Of a DNA stretch of 64,000 nucleotides, positions 44,935 through 53,405 are shown piece by piece (the first letter of the stretch is position 1; every line of letters starts with the position of its first letter). Under the pieces are notes generated by a model. The model was not told the DNA's origin. It did not search any database and saw nothing but the letters and a program-made list of their open reading frames with translations. Both the position numbers and the translations under genes were made by a program. The stretch comes from Thiodiazotropha sp040507035. Lineage in GTDB: Bacteria > Pseudomonadota > Gammaproteobacteria > Chromatiales > Chromatiaceae. The stretch lies in the NCBI GenBank assembly GCA_040507035.1, contig JBEVVR010000017.1, forward strand, positions 1 through 64,000, read 5' to 3'.

Positions 44935-45447
44935 TCAGTCTCCGTCGCTATTTATCTCTCGCCGACAGATACCCCACTGACGATCCGCCTCCTCTACGGC
45001 CACCTCCAGGCTCTTCACATGGGTCAGGGCCGAGTGTGATTCGAGCATCGGCAGCAGGGACTCCATGACATACCAGGCCAGCATCTCCGCCGTGGTGTTT
45101 GCCACCGGCAGTATCAGACAGTTGACCGCGGGTAGTGAGAAACGCTTGTCATAGCTTGCGATCTCAACCTGAGTATTGACCTGCTTGATTGTCACCTCAT
45201 TGCTCTCTCCCGGGAGCAGTATCTTGTCGTGAAGCTGCAGACAGATCTCCGCGGCGAGTCGGTTGAGGAGCACGAAATCGATCACAAAGGCATCGCTATT
45301 GTTGTCGCCATAGGCCTGAATACGCAGATGGAAATTATGGCCGTGCAAATTCTCGCAGCTGTTATTGAAGGTAATGAAGTGGGCGGAGTTGAAGTGCAAC
45401 TCCCCCGGGGAGACATTGACCGCATATGTTTGAGTATCTTTTTGCAA
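44935..45447 (-). CDS. 6-pyruvoyltetrahydropterin-synthase-family enzyme, CE-type (PTPS-I/III-like)
   Basis: 170 residues from a TTG with GGAG 9 bases upstream. Zinc ligands are HFNSAHF and LHGHNF. The catalytic segment is CENLHGH, in which Cys and Glu are adjacent. In the PTPS family, Cys marks the QueD/PTPS-I activity and Glu marks PTPS-III, which cleaves dihydroneopterin triphosphate to 6-hydroxymethyldihydropterin in place of FolB; both together define the dual type. It lies 26 bases before the DHPS-like gene, so supplying the H4MPT pterin is the likely job. Confidence 0.85.
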   Translation of the reverse strand: MQKDTQTYAVNVSPGELHFNSAHFITFNNSCENLHGHNFHLRIQAYGDNNSDAFVIDFVLLNRLAAEICLQLHDKILLPGESNEVTIKQVNTQVEIASYDKRFSLPAVNCLILPVANTTAEMLAWYVMESLLPMLESHSALTHVKSLEVAVEEADRQWGICRREINSDGD

Positions 45448-45820
45448 GGGTTGGCTCCATCTATTACTTGGTATCTAGGCGGTGATGCAGGTCAAGCAAG
45501 TATCCTGGGGCACCCGCTAAGCGTCAACCTGCTTCTCAGGGTTATGCAAATTTGGCTCCAATTCGATAATTCACGGGATTTAAAGGCGCAATGGTTACTA
45601 TAGTCGTTGCATCAACCCGATTATGACCTCAACCCAGGTTGAAACTTCGCGGTTTTTCGCCAGGGTTGGCAAGCGTCATCTTAATCAAGGGACATGAGTG
45701 TCAACGATACGTGACAGCCCAATGGGAGGGCAGGTGCAGGATAGTCAGTGTGGTGAGTAGTGGAAACTCAAATGGGGGCTCATGGCCCCCATCGAGGATA
45801 TTCTATGTGTAGACCTGATT
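45448..45820. other. Intergenic region before the PTPS gene
   Basis: About 370 bases. It carries the terminator of the HELVH gene (45772-45792) and should carry the promoter of the PTPS-DHPS-mfnB operon. No further gene is seen. Confidence 0.45.
45772..45792 (-). terminator. Hairpin terminator after the HELVH gene
   Basis: Arms ATGGGGGC/GCCCCCAT (45772-45779 and 45785-45792) with a five-base loop, 28 bases past the stop at 45821. On the minus strand it is followed by TTTGAGTTT, a broken T tract. Confidence 0.6.
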
Positions 45821-46243
45821 CTAACTACGCTCTTTCTCGGCGGAGTCATCGCATTGCAACATCGGCAATACTCGACCCACCGGATAGTAGGTGCCGTATT
45901 CGACCAGAAAACGGCTCTGTATAGAGTAGGCTTCACGCTCCGCCTCGATGCTCTGCTCACAGTTTTCGAGCACCGCGCCCCGCTTGCCCTGGAGCCAATG
46001 GACCAATTCGTGGAGGGCGACGGAGGTATGGAAGATATTGTTCTCCAGATCCATGCGATCGTCGAGGTAGACCACATCCCCCTCACCCGGGTACCAGCCC
46101 AATACCTTACAGGAGCGTCCATAGCAGGCACGCTCTTCGAGCCAGCTGTGGGAGACCATCTCCATAGTGGGACATTCGTTATCAATGCGCTGATAATCCG
46201 ACAGCGTAAAGACCCAAGAAAGCAGTACAGCGCACAATTCCAT
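45821..46243 (-). CDS. HELVH-motif protein (DUF6647-like metallopeptidase relative)
   Basis: 140 residues from the ATG at 46243 with AGGGG upstream. The N-terminus is hydrophobic (MELCAVLLSWVFTLSD), possibly a signal peptide. The motif LHELVHWLQ gives a zinc HExxH, followed 16-20 residues later by acidic residues (SIEAEREAY) that could supply the third ligand. Four cysteines (ERACYGRSC and others) suggest disulfides. It stands between two C1 operons with its own terminator, so the link to them is only positional. A long plus-strand frame over the same bases is judged a shadow. Confidence 0.72.
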   Translation of the reverse strand: MELCAVLLSWVFTLSDYQRIDNECPTMEMVSHSWLEERACYGRSCKVLGWYPGEGDVVYLDDRMDLENNIFHTSVALHELVHWLQGKRGAVLENCEQSIEAEREAYSIQSRFLVEYGTYYPVGRVLPMLQCDDSAEKERS

Positions 46244-46669
46244 GATAAAACCCCTATTCTTTGGTCGCCTAAGGCAACACGCCAGGAATATGGACGACCT
46301 ATCCAAGGGAGGATTCCATGCTGCATCTGCAAGGCCATCAGTAGCCTGATGCTTTATATATCGGCCCCTGAAGCTGGTACTTTAGAAATGTCTAATAAAC
46401 CCATCTTCTGCGCAATAATACATCAGATTCTACTAATATTCTGCATGAGCCATGCCAGGCTTGCATTGATAATTATTAATTACTTTATATTCAGAGAATT
46501 AAAAGATTTATATAAAAAATGTCTAATCTTTGAGGAGTTTCGATTTAACGAAAATGGTCAAAAATCTGTCAGTTTTGAACAGTAGAAACCCTGAAATGCC
46601 TCCTTATTGTGCAGAGACGGCTTCAGTCATATAGATTCATTTCTGGCGGTTTTGCGTGGAACCCAGACC
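46244..46669. other. Non-coding gap before the HELVH gene
   Basis: About 425 bases, rich in A+T around 46460-46560. Nothing beyond ordinary promoter space was recognised. No clear terminator for the mfnDF-pabB-mfnE operon was found just after 46670. Confidence 0.4.
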
Positions 46670-47278
46670 CTATGCGGTGACAATCTCAGTGGCAAATGAG
46701 CCATCACCCTGATGCAGTGCCGGGAAATGGCTGTAATCCCTTGCCGTGATCACCCAGGCATGAATTGGAAACTGTTTTAGATAGGCGCCGAATTGACTAT
46801 CGACTATGCCCCTATCCCTAAGGCTCTTGACAGAGATGCTCTTTCCCTGAATAGGTGTCGATTTCACCAGCAGCAGTTTTTCGGCACCCAGTTCGTCGCC
46901 GAGCCATAGCGCCAGGGAGTCGGAGGTGACCTCCCAACTGTGGCCGATTGCGGGCTCGGCAATGACCATGGCGCTCGGTAGCCAAACCGGCGTATCCCCC
47001 CTTGCCAATACCGCCTGGATTTGGGAACGACTCGCGGCGACAGCCAACCCATTCTGCATGCCGCACACCATCCTGCCGAACTGCTCCATGGCGAGCAGTG
47101 CCATGTGATGGGCCGTGGTTTCGTCGAAATGATAGCGCTGTTGTGCGCCTCGCACCTGATCGGCGAATGGGCCGCCACCCGGAACTATGACCACTGAATC
47201 GGTCTTCGCCAGGTGGGCCAACCAACGACTCAAAGACTCGGAATTGAAGAGGCTGCCCCCCAGCTTGACTACCCACAT
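46670..47278 (-). CDS. mfnE: Amino-acid-kinase-fold protein, MfnE-like
   Basis: 202 residues from the ATG at 47278, which overlaps pabB by 10 bases. Kinase-family motifs: MWVVKLGGSLF, IVPGGGPFADQVR and LWLGDELGAEKLLLVKS. MfnE phosphorylates the aminomethylfuran phosphate to the diphosphate needed for coupling by MfnF. The position beside mfnF and mfnD supports this over a plain aspartate or UMP kinase. Confidence 0.8.
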   Translation of the reverse strand: MWVVKLGGSLFNSESLSRWLAHLAKTDSVVIVPGGGPFADQVRGAQQRYHFDETTAHHMALLAMEQFGRMVCGMQNGLAVAASRSQIQAVLARGDTPVWLPSAMVIAEPAIGHSWEVTSDSLALWLGDELGAEKLLLVKSTPIQGKSISVKSLRDRGIVDSQFGAYLKQFPIHAWVITARDYSHFPALHQGDGSFATEIVTA

Positions 47279-48663
47279 CTCTCGTTGTTCATCTGCTCCA
47301 GTCGCTGCAGTAGATCGAGAAGCGCGGAGGCCTTGTGGTAGGTCTCGCGATACTCCGCCTCGGGATCGGAATCGGCGACAATGCCACCCCCGGCCCAAAG
47401 GCGGATGATACCTTCCGAGTGCACCAGGGTCCGTATCGCGATGTTGCTGTCCATGTCGCCGTTAAAGCCAATATAGCCGATGGATCCACAGTAGAGACCG
47501 CGCCGGTGTGGCTCAAGCTCCTCGATAATCTCCATCGAGCGCAGCTTTGGCGCACCGGTGATCGATCCACCGGGAAAACAGGCACGCAACAGCGAGAGTG
47601 CGTCCTTGTCCGATGCCAGACGGCCGCGCACCTTGCTCACCAGGTGGTGCACCCGGGCAAAGCTTTCCAGTTTAAACAGCTCAGGCACCTCTACGCTGCC
47701 GGTGGCGCAGACCTTTCCCAGATCGTTTCGCAGCAGATCGACGATCATCAGATTCTCCGCCTGATCCTTGGGGCTGTTTTTCAGCATCTCGGCGAGCATC
47801 ATGTCCTCTATTGGATCCTCTCCCCTGGGCGCTGTTCCCTTGATCGGTTTGGTCTCCACCAGACCTCCGCGGACCTCGAGAAAACGCTCGGGAGAAGTGC
47901 TCAAGACCTGACAATAAGGCGTATTCATATAGGCGGCATAAGGCGCAGCATTGAGCTGGCGCAACAGCCTATAGGCATGCCAGGGATCACCCTCGGCGGC
48001 GGCCGAGAAGCGTTGCGCGAAATTGACCTGATAGCAGTCTCCATCAAGTATGTAGCGCTTGATCTTCGCTATGGATGCGAGATACTCCTCCTTGGTCATA
48101 TTCGAACAGACTTCACCGAGCACCCGATACGCCTTTACTGGCCGGTTTTTAACGGGGTGCTCCACGGCCCGCAGCAGGAGCCTGCGATAGCGCTCGAGAC
48201 GAGCCGGATGCTTGCCGACCAACCAACTTCGTTGCTGCTGATGATCCACCACCAACGCCCAGTCATGGATACCGATGGCCATGTCCGGGAGTTGTTCCAT
48301 GTCCTCAGCGAGGCTGGGCAGACGTTCGAGACGGCGCCCAAGATCGTAGCCGAAATAGCCTATCGCGCCACCACAGAAGGGAATCCCCTCGATACCTTGC
48401 TGCACGGGCCCGAGGGCTTTGCGAACCAGTTGAAAGGGATCTTCCGCAGAGAGCTGCGTGGTGCCATCCTTGCTCTCGATTCGGGTCTGTTCGCCGTGAC
48501 TGAGGATGACGCATTCAGGGTCCGCCGAGATGATGTCATAGCGTCCCTGCTCACTATAGGGATGGCCACTGTCGAGAAACACCGCCCAAGGCTGTTGCGC
48601 AAGGGCATCGAACAGTTGGGCACTATCCTCGCGGTAGGGAAAATCGATGACAGCCGGGCTCAT
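47269..48663 (-). CDS. pabB: Aminodeoxychorismate synthase component I PabB
   Basis: 464 residues from the ATG at 48663, which overlaps the mfnF stop (ATGA); the longer frame to 48936 is not used. Chorismate-enzyme motifs: YQVNFAQRFSA, STSPERFLE, TKPIKGTAPRGED, MIVDLLRNDLGKVC, FPGGSITGAPK and RLWAGGGIVADS. With PabA and PabC it gives p-aminobenzoate. Within this operon it likely feeds MptG, which attaches a ribosyl unit to p-aminobenzoate during H4MPT synthesis. It is a dedicated pathway copy by context. Confidence 0.92.
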   Translation of the reverse strand: MSPAVIDFPYREDSAQLFDALAQQPWAVFLDSGHPYSEQGRYDIISADPECVILSHGEQTRIESKDGTTQLSAEDPFQLVRKALGPVQQGIEGIPFCGGAIGYFGYDLGRRLERLPSLAEDMEQLPDMAIGIHDWALVVDHQQQRSWLVGKHPARLERYRRLLLRAVEHPVKNRPVKAYRVLGEVCSNMTKEEYLASIAKIKRYILDGDCYQVNFAQRFSAAAEGDPWHAYRLLRQLNAAPYAAYMNTPYCQVLSTSPERFLEVRGGLVETKPIKGTAPRGEDPIEDMMLAEMLKNSPKDQAENLMIVDLLRNDLGKVCATGSVEVPELFKLESFARVHHLVSKVRGRLASDKDALSLLRACFPGGSITGAPKLRSMEIIEELEPHRRGLYCGSIGYIGFNGDMDSNIAIRTLVHSEGIIRLWAGGGIVADSDPEAEYRETYHKASALLDLLQRLEQMNNERCG

Positions 48664-49715
48664 CCTGCATACTCCTTGGCCAGACTGGCGACGGCCACGG
48701 CTGGGGCGCACTCGGCTACTTTCGATTCCACTGGCTGGGCATAGCTGAACAAGGTCTCGAATCCGATATAGGGCCTCCCCAGACGGCGACAGACACGTTG
48801 CACCAGGAAGCGGCCGACGCCGGCACCCACCAGAGGCGCGGTATTCGAGAGCCCTGGCCGGCTCAGAGCACGTTCGCAGGCATCCGCCACCAAGCGTAGT
48901 TGCTGCTCCGCGATATAGCGGGAGACCCTTCGCCATCCATCGAGATCGGTGGCCTCGAGATCCAATCCCAACATGCGTGCCAACCTGCGAGCACTGCCGG
49001 TCTGGCTCTTTTCACCATTGTCGGCACTGGGCAGCAGATCGGCTCCATCGGGCAGTTCGCCGTTGAGTCGATAGATATCCGCAGTGGTTGCAAAATGCTC
49101 AGCCATCAAATAAACCCAATTTCCTGCAAAAGGTACCTTTTCTGTTATCGCCATTAAGGGTGTTCGAGCAATACCGGTATAGACCAGGGATTGACCGCTC
49201 AAACGCTGATGATCGCTATAGTCGCATGTCAGCACCCGCTTGTCAGCGAAGGGGATCAGGTCGGTCGTGGTGCTGCCCACATCGACCAGTAACCCCTCCT
49301 GCAAACAATCGGCCGCCCAGGAAGCGGAAGCGAGCCAATTGGCTGAAGCCACCTGTAACACCTGGTTTGCCGCGTTCGCAGGATTGAGAAACCCCGCCGA
49401 GCCACCGTAGATGGAGAGGTCCGCATCGGGAAGACGGCGACTCATGGTATCGATGAGCGCCCTTACCCCGGTCGCGCGGTCGGGGAAAAGATCCACCAGC
49501 TCTCCGGTCATGGTAACCGCGTGCTTTAGACAGCTCTTATCACCGATCTTCTGCAAAACCGATGCTATGCCTGCCTCGAGATGATCGATTCCCTGCCACA
49601 AGGGGCAGGCTATCTGCACCACGGAACCCACCCTGCCATGGTTGTCAACCAGCGCCGCCTTGGTGTGGGCGCCACCTAGATCCCATCCCATTATCGCATC
49701 ATGCGGCACCGGCAT
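48660..49715 (-). CDS. mfnF: Hydantoinase/oxoprolinase-like H4MPT-linked protein, MfnF-like
   Basis: 351 residues; the ATG at 49715 overlaps mfnD by 17 bases, but an ATG at 49691 (MGWDLGGAHTKAALV) is also plausible. ASKHA-fold motifs: GWDLGGAHTKAA, LVDVGSTTTDLIP, and a C-terminal VGAGVGRFLV. In Methanocaldococcus, MfnF couples the aminomethylfuran diphosphate to gamma-glutamyl-tyramine. This bacterial family is annotated as an H4MPT-linked C1 transfer protein. Operon context (mfnD, pabB, mfnE) supports the same reaction with the bacterial cofactor. Confidence 0.83.
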   Translation of the reverse strand: MPVPHDAIMGWDLGGAHTKAALVDNHGRVGSVVQIACPLWQGIDHLEAGIASVLQKIGDKSCLKHAVTMTGELVDLFPDRATGVRALIDTMSRRLPDADLSIYGGSAGFLNPANAANQVLQVASANWLASASWAADCLQEGLLVDVGSTTTDLIPFADKRVLTCDYSDHQRLSGQSLVYTGIARTPLMAITEKVPFAGNWVYLMAEHFATTADIYRLNGELPDGADLLPSADNGEKSQTGSARRLARMLGLDLEATDLDGWRRVSRYIAEQQLRLVADACERALSRPGLSNTAPLVGAGVGRFLVQRVCRRLGRPYIGFETLFSYAQPVESKVAECAPAVAVASLAKEYAG

Positions 49716-50703
49716 ACTCCAAATTCACATCCACCACGGATGCCTTGAGTATCTGCTGCGACAAAGACAATCTATCCCCAAGCAGATCCAATACCAGTGC
49801 TGCGGGGTTGATTCCGGTGGACTCCTTCAAGCCCACATAGGAGGTGGTTATCCTGGGATTGACCTCCAGCACGTGCAATCCATCCTTGGTGTCAAAGATA
49901 TCCACGCCAATGATGCCCCACAGGTCAGGGAGCGCGGCCACCACCTGACGACCCAGCTTGTGGAAACGTGCGCGATGTTTCAAATGGCCGTTGACCACGC
50001 AACCGAGCAAGACAAATCCGGTGTCAGTCATCGCGATACGTTGATGGTTGACACTCAGCACCAGGGCCTCGCCATGGCAGGCCAAAATATTGAGGCTGGT
50101 CGGAGTGCCGTGAATGAAGGGTTGTATCACATACTCGCTAGACAGGGGTAGTGCCTTGAATTGTTGGCACAGATCATCCCGGTCACGACAAACCCTTATA
50201 CCCTGACAGCCAACCCCGTCATCCGGCTTCAACACCCAGCTGCCATTGTGATCTGGTACGCCATCTTCGAATCTATAGGTCGGCACCACGGATATGCCGT
50301 GTTCCGATAGACGGTTCAATGTCTCCAACTTGCTGGATGTGGTCTCTACTGCCTGGGGCGGACTGTTGAGCAGTACCTTACCCTGGCAGATCACCGTTTC
50401 GCTGATATGCTTAAGCACATTGGAAAACTCCGGGGCGACTGGCCAAACCGCATCGGCGGATTCCATGCACATCTGCCACGCCTGTGGAAAATCCTCGAGA
50501 GAGTGGAGCATATGACAGACAACCGGTGACTCCAGCTCGCTCAATCTTGCGTCACGCGTGGTATGGACCTCGATACCATCGATCTCAGTGAGATCGGAGA
50601 TCAATGCCTTGAGCATAATATCCCCCTCTTCCGCGAGAGAAGGCGGCAAGGGGCTGTCCAGCATCCCTCCTCCCGTAATATACTCAAATACAAAGACTCT
50701 CAT
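49699..50703 (-). CDS. mfnD: ATP-grasp ligase, MfnD-like
   Basis: 334 residues. Starts MRVFVFEYITGGG, then GSWVLKPDDGVGCQGIRV (ATP-grasp core), and GIIGVDIFDTKDGLHVLEVNPRITTSY (metal-binding Glu and Asn). MfnD adds glutamate to tyramine in methanofuran synthesis. In bacteria methylofuran carries a polyglutamate chain, so one or more glutamates may be added. First gene of the mfnDF-pabB-mfnE operon. Its start lies only 18 bases from the divergent HisA-like gene. Confidence 0.82.
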   Translation of the reverse strand: MRVFVFEYITGGGMLDSPLPPSLAEEGDIMLKALISDLTEIDGIEVHTTRDARLSELESPVVCHMLHSLEDFPQAWQMCMESADAVWPVAPEFSNVLKHISETVICQGKVLLNSPPQAVETTSSKLETLNRLSEHGISVVPTYRFEDGVPDHNGSWVLKPDDGVGCQGIRVCRDRDDLCQQFKALPLSSEYVIQPFIHGTPTSLNILACHGEALVLSVNHQRIAMTDTGFVLLGCVVNGHLKHRARFHKLGRQVVAALPDLWGIIGVDIFDTKDGLHVLEVNPRITTSYVGLKESTGINPAALVLDLLGDRLSLSQQILKASVVDVNLEYAGAA

Positions 50704-50721
50704 GATTATCTATCCGCGTTG

Positions 50722-51420
50722 ATGAAGCTTATACCCGTCATAGATCTATTGAACGCCCGCGTGGTGACAGCAGTGAGCGGCAAGCGACATGCCTATGTAC
50801 CCTCCAACACACCACTCTGTGACTCCTCTCAACTGCGGGAGGTGCTGTCTGCGCTGTTGAATCTCTACCCATTCGATACCCTCTACATTGCCGATCTCGA
50901 CGCAATCAGTAAAAAAGGATCCAATCTGCAACTGATCCGCAGCCTCTGTCACGACTTTCCCGATATCAGCTTTTGGGTCGATAACGGGCTTTCCGATCTT
51001 CAACAGCTGTGCGAGTTCGCCCGTCCGATAATCGGCTCCGAGTCGCTTGTCAGTTACCAGCAGTTCGTGCATCTGATTGCCTCACTTCCCCAACCAATTC
51101 TCTCTCTGGATTATGTCAACGATCGTTTCGATGGCCCCGCCTCTCTCGAATATAAATTCGACAGCTGGCCAGACGACATTATCGTCATGTCCCTGTCACG
51201 AGTCGGTATGGCGTGCGGTCCTGACCTGACTCGACTTAAAGCGTTTACAAAACAACTGCCCGAGAGCCGTTTCTACGCCGCCGGTGGTGTCCGCAACCTG
51301 CAAGACCTGGAGTTGCTTCACTCAATTGGTAGTGCAGGTGTACTGTTGTCCACCGCCCTGCATCAGAGGGCTATCGACGCTACAGAGATAGATCGACTCA
51401 TCAACTCACAGCACGCTTGA
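50722..51420 (+). CDS. HisA/HisF-related protein of the H4MPT cluster
   Basis: 232 residues from the ATG at 50722; no strong ribosome site, and the longer frame overlaps mfnD antisense. TIM-barrel features: MKLIPVIDLLNARVVTAVSG, LYIADLDAISKKGSN and FYAAGGVRNLQDLELL. The hisA/hisF-related family is shared by methanogens and H4MPT-using bacteria, and its reaction is not known. It lies alone on the plus strand between two minus operons, 10 bases from the converging PTPS-fusion gene. Confidence 0.82.
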   Translation: MKLIPVIDLLNARVVTAVSGKRHAYVPSNTPLCDSSQLREVLSALLNLYPFDTLYIADLDAISKKGSNLQLIRSLCHDFPDISFWVDNGLSDLQQLCEFARPIIGSESLVSYQQFVHLIASLPQPILSLDYVNDRFDGPASLEYKFDSWPDDIIVMSLSRVGMACGPDLTRLKAFTKQLPESRFYAAGGVRNLQDLELLHSIGSAGVLLSTALHQRAIDATEIDRLINSQHA

Positions 51421-51430
51421 TTGTCTATCT

Positions 51431-52666
51431 CTAGTGCGACGACTTGGCTACCACTTCCAGGGCCGGCGGCCTATTCGTAATGAGATCACGCAGTTTCGAC
51501 TCACCCAGAGTTTGGTCGTTGAAGTGGGTCATGAGTCTGTCACTGCCCGATTCTTGGAACGCCTCCAAGGTGGGTCCACTGTAGTTACACCAGGATTGGG
51601 TGGTTTCGTACAACTGCAACTCAACCAATCCCGGAAGATATTCAATCAACTGTTCCCAGATAAAGACACACAACATCTCGGTGCTCGAACGCCATGCCAG
51701 CTCGCTTGCAGCATAGTTCAGGTTATGATGATCAAACCTGTCGATCACCTGTTTGCTTGCTACCCGCTTGAGGTAACCGTAATCCACCACACAGCCTGTC
51801 ACCGGATCGACACGACCCCTGACTCTGACATGCAGCGCATATCTTCCACCATGCAGATTCGAACACTTGGCCGGATGGTCGGTGATGTAGTGTGCGGCGT
51901 CGAATACCAGCTCCTTTGATACCGTCATCTCAGGCGTCTGCTGTTCGAATCGTTGTATGGCGCCTGGTATCCCAGTCAGCATATCTCTGACCAGGGCTAG
52001 CAGCTTTTCTGTGTCTGCACAGGTCAGGGTACGCAGCAAGACGCCATCAGGATGGTCGGCCGCATCGAGTTCTTTGAAGCACAGACCGTAAGCGGATGTC
52101 TCCGCCATTATGGTCTCCGCAACCGCCCGTTGCGGTAACTGCAGAAACAGATAACCCGCCTGCAGCTCTCCGATATGGGCGATCAGCACGGCCAGACTCA
52201 ATACAAAGTCAGGCGGTGGGACCGGTGACAGATGTACCTCGGCACTCTGAGCCAAGTATGCGGTGGGTACCTTCAAGCGATTCACCGCCACCACCCGGTG
52301 GCTGGCGTCAGCGTAGTCGTACTCCTGGCGGTAGAGGAATCCGTACTCCCTTAGCCAGCGCAGATCCCACAGCAGCAGGTCGAGCCGTCTGATCTCTCCG
52401 GGGACGAAAGTAAATTGCTCTTCACTTTGCAGCAGTCCACCCCACTTCAGACCTCTGAAGACGGCGCGCGCATGCTCTGATGGCAAAGCCTTGGATCGTG
52501 AATAGTCATCGATGCTATCCCTTTTGCCCAGCAGCTGCCGATCGACAATCAGATCCAGAGGCAGATGGTGACGAATGGCATACTCCTGGAGTGTCAGCGA
52601 GCAGCAGTGAAGCAGATGATCGTTGTCAAGAGATGCAACTTCACTACCACATTCAAGACATCGCAT
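51431..52666 (-). CDS. Fusion: Ros/MucR-like zinc finger, unknown middle domain, PTPS-like domain
   Basis: 411 residues from the ATG at 52666, with GGAGG six bases upstream. Residues 1-45 (MRCLECGSEVASLDNDHLLHC...LTLQEYAIRHHLP) follow the Ros/MucR-type finger pattern with C3, C6, H17 and H20. About 220 residues without a known domain follow. The C-terminal PTPS domain has ELVFDAAHYITDH and KCSNLHGGRY; the usual HGH is HGG, so one zinc His is missing. The end is TTQSWCNY. It may be an altered or inactive pterin enzyme or a regulator. It lies 198 bases after fae, perhaps in the same transcript. Confidence 0.75.
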   Translation of the reverse strand: MRCLECGSEVASLDNDHLLHCCSLTLQEYAIRHHLPLDLIVDRQLLGKRDSIDDYSRSKALPSEHARAVFRGLKWGGLLQSEEQFTFVPGEIRRLDLLLWDLRWLREYGFLYRQEYDYADASHRVVAVNRLKVPTAYLAQSAEVHLSPVPPPDFVLSLAVLIAHIGELQAGYLFLQLPQRAVAETIMAETSAYGLCFKELDAADHPDGVLLRTLTCADTEKLLALVRDMLTGIPGAIQRFEQQTPEMTVSKELVFDAAHYITDHPAKCSNLHGGRYALHVRVRGRVDPVTGCVVDYGYLKRVASKQVIDRFDHHNLNYAASELAWRSSTEMLCVFIWEQLIEYLPGLVELQLYETTQSWCNYSGPTLEAFQESGSDRLMTHFNDQTLGESKLRDLITNRPPALEVVAKSSH

Positions 52667-52821
52667 ATTCAACCTCCACGATCGATTGATAACTAACGCT
52701 GGAAACGTTGGTAACTGCCGCTATTGTTTTTTTCATATATCCGACTACAGCGGATTGCAGTCCAGATGCTTCCAGTTACTGCCAACTTCCTTGTCTAGGA
52801 CTCGTAAAGAGAACCTTGTCA

Positions 52822-52849
52822 GTCGTCTACACATCCCTGTGATGACGAC
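52822..52849 (-). other. Hairpin downstream of fae
   Basis: Imperfect 12-base arms (52822-52833 and 52838-52849; ten of twelve pair) around GTCGTC/GACGAC, starting 14 bases after the fae stop. No T tract follows, so it may stabilise or attenuate the fae message rather than end it. Confidence 0.45.
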
Positions 52850-52863
52850 AACATAAAGAGTCC

Positions 52864-53376
52864 TCAGTCGTGCGCAGCGAAGGGGTGAGATGCTGATCCC
52901 TTCTGCGCGACCACATCACTGGCCTTGGGTTCACCGCTAACGGCGCGCTTGATCGACTCCTTGGTGGCCTGGTAGTTGTAATCCTGAATCTTGGTGTCAT
53001 CTTCGGCTTCCCAATGAATGAAGACACCAACACAGATAAAGACATCATCGGCCTCGTCAGCCGGGATGGTACCGTCTTCGACACAATCCGCCACCGCCAT
53101 GGCTACGCCTCGCTGCGCCGGGCCGAACATCTGCACAGCCTGTTTGGCGCCCTTGATGGTCACTTTGTTGAACATCATGGTGCTTGGTTTACAGGCCAGG
53201 TTGGGCGCAACAACGGCAAGCAATGCGGTGAAGCCATCCTTGTTGTTGACCAAACCGTTGGCAAATGCTGTTTCTGCAGCGGATCCCCTTGGACCGATAA
53301 GCAGATCGATATGTGCAACTTCGTTGCCATCTCCGACCAGCGATTCTCCGACCATCGTTCTATTGATAACTGGCAT
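52864..53376 (-). CDS. fae: Formaldehyde-activating enzyme Fae
   Basis: 170 residues. Typical Fae: EVAHIDLLIGPRGSAAETAF (active-site His 22), TALLAVVAPNLACKPSTMMFNKVTIKG and GPAQRGVAMAVADCV. It speeds the condensation of formaldehyde with H4MPT to methylene-H4MPT in the cytoplasm. Good GGAG site before the ATG. Follows the CitG-like gene by 29 bases in the mptG-mtdB-mch operon. The C-terminal AAHD tail is short. Confidence 0.96.
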   Translation of the reverse strand: MPVINRTMVGESLVGDGNEVAHIDLLIGPRGSAAETAFANGLVNNKDGFTALLAVVAPNLACKPSTMMFNKVTIKGAKQAVQMFGPAQRGVAMAVADCVEDGTIPADEADDVFICVGVFIHWEAEDDTKIQDYNYQATKESIKRAVSGEPKASDVVAQKGSASHPFAAHD

Positions 53377-53405
53377 TTCAGTTTCTCCTTACTTGTTATT
53401 GAGAG

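Noticed and set aside
45782..46585. A 267-codon plus-strand frame over the HELVH gene
   Set aside because: The minus strand encodes HELVH with a ribosome site and terminator; the plus frame has no recognisable features and a weak start.
47335..48744. A 469-codon plus-strand frame opposite pabB
   Set aside because: A shadow of the high-GC pabB gene; the minus-strand protein carries all chorismate-enzyme motifs.
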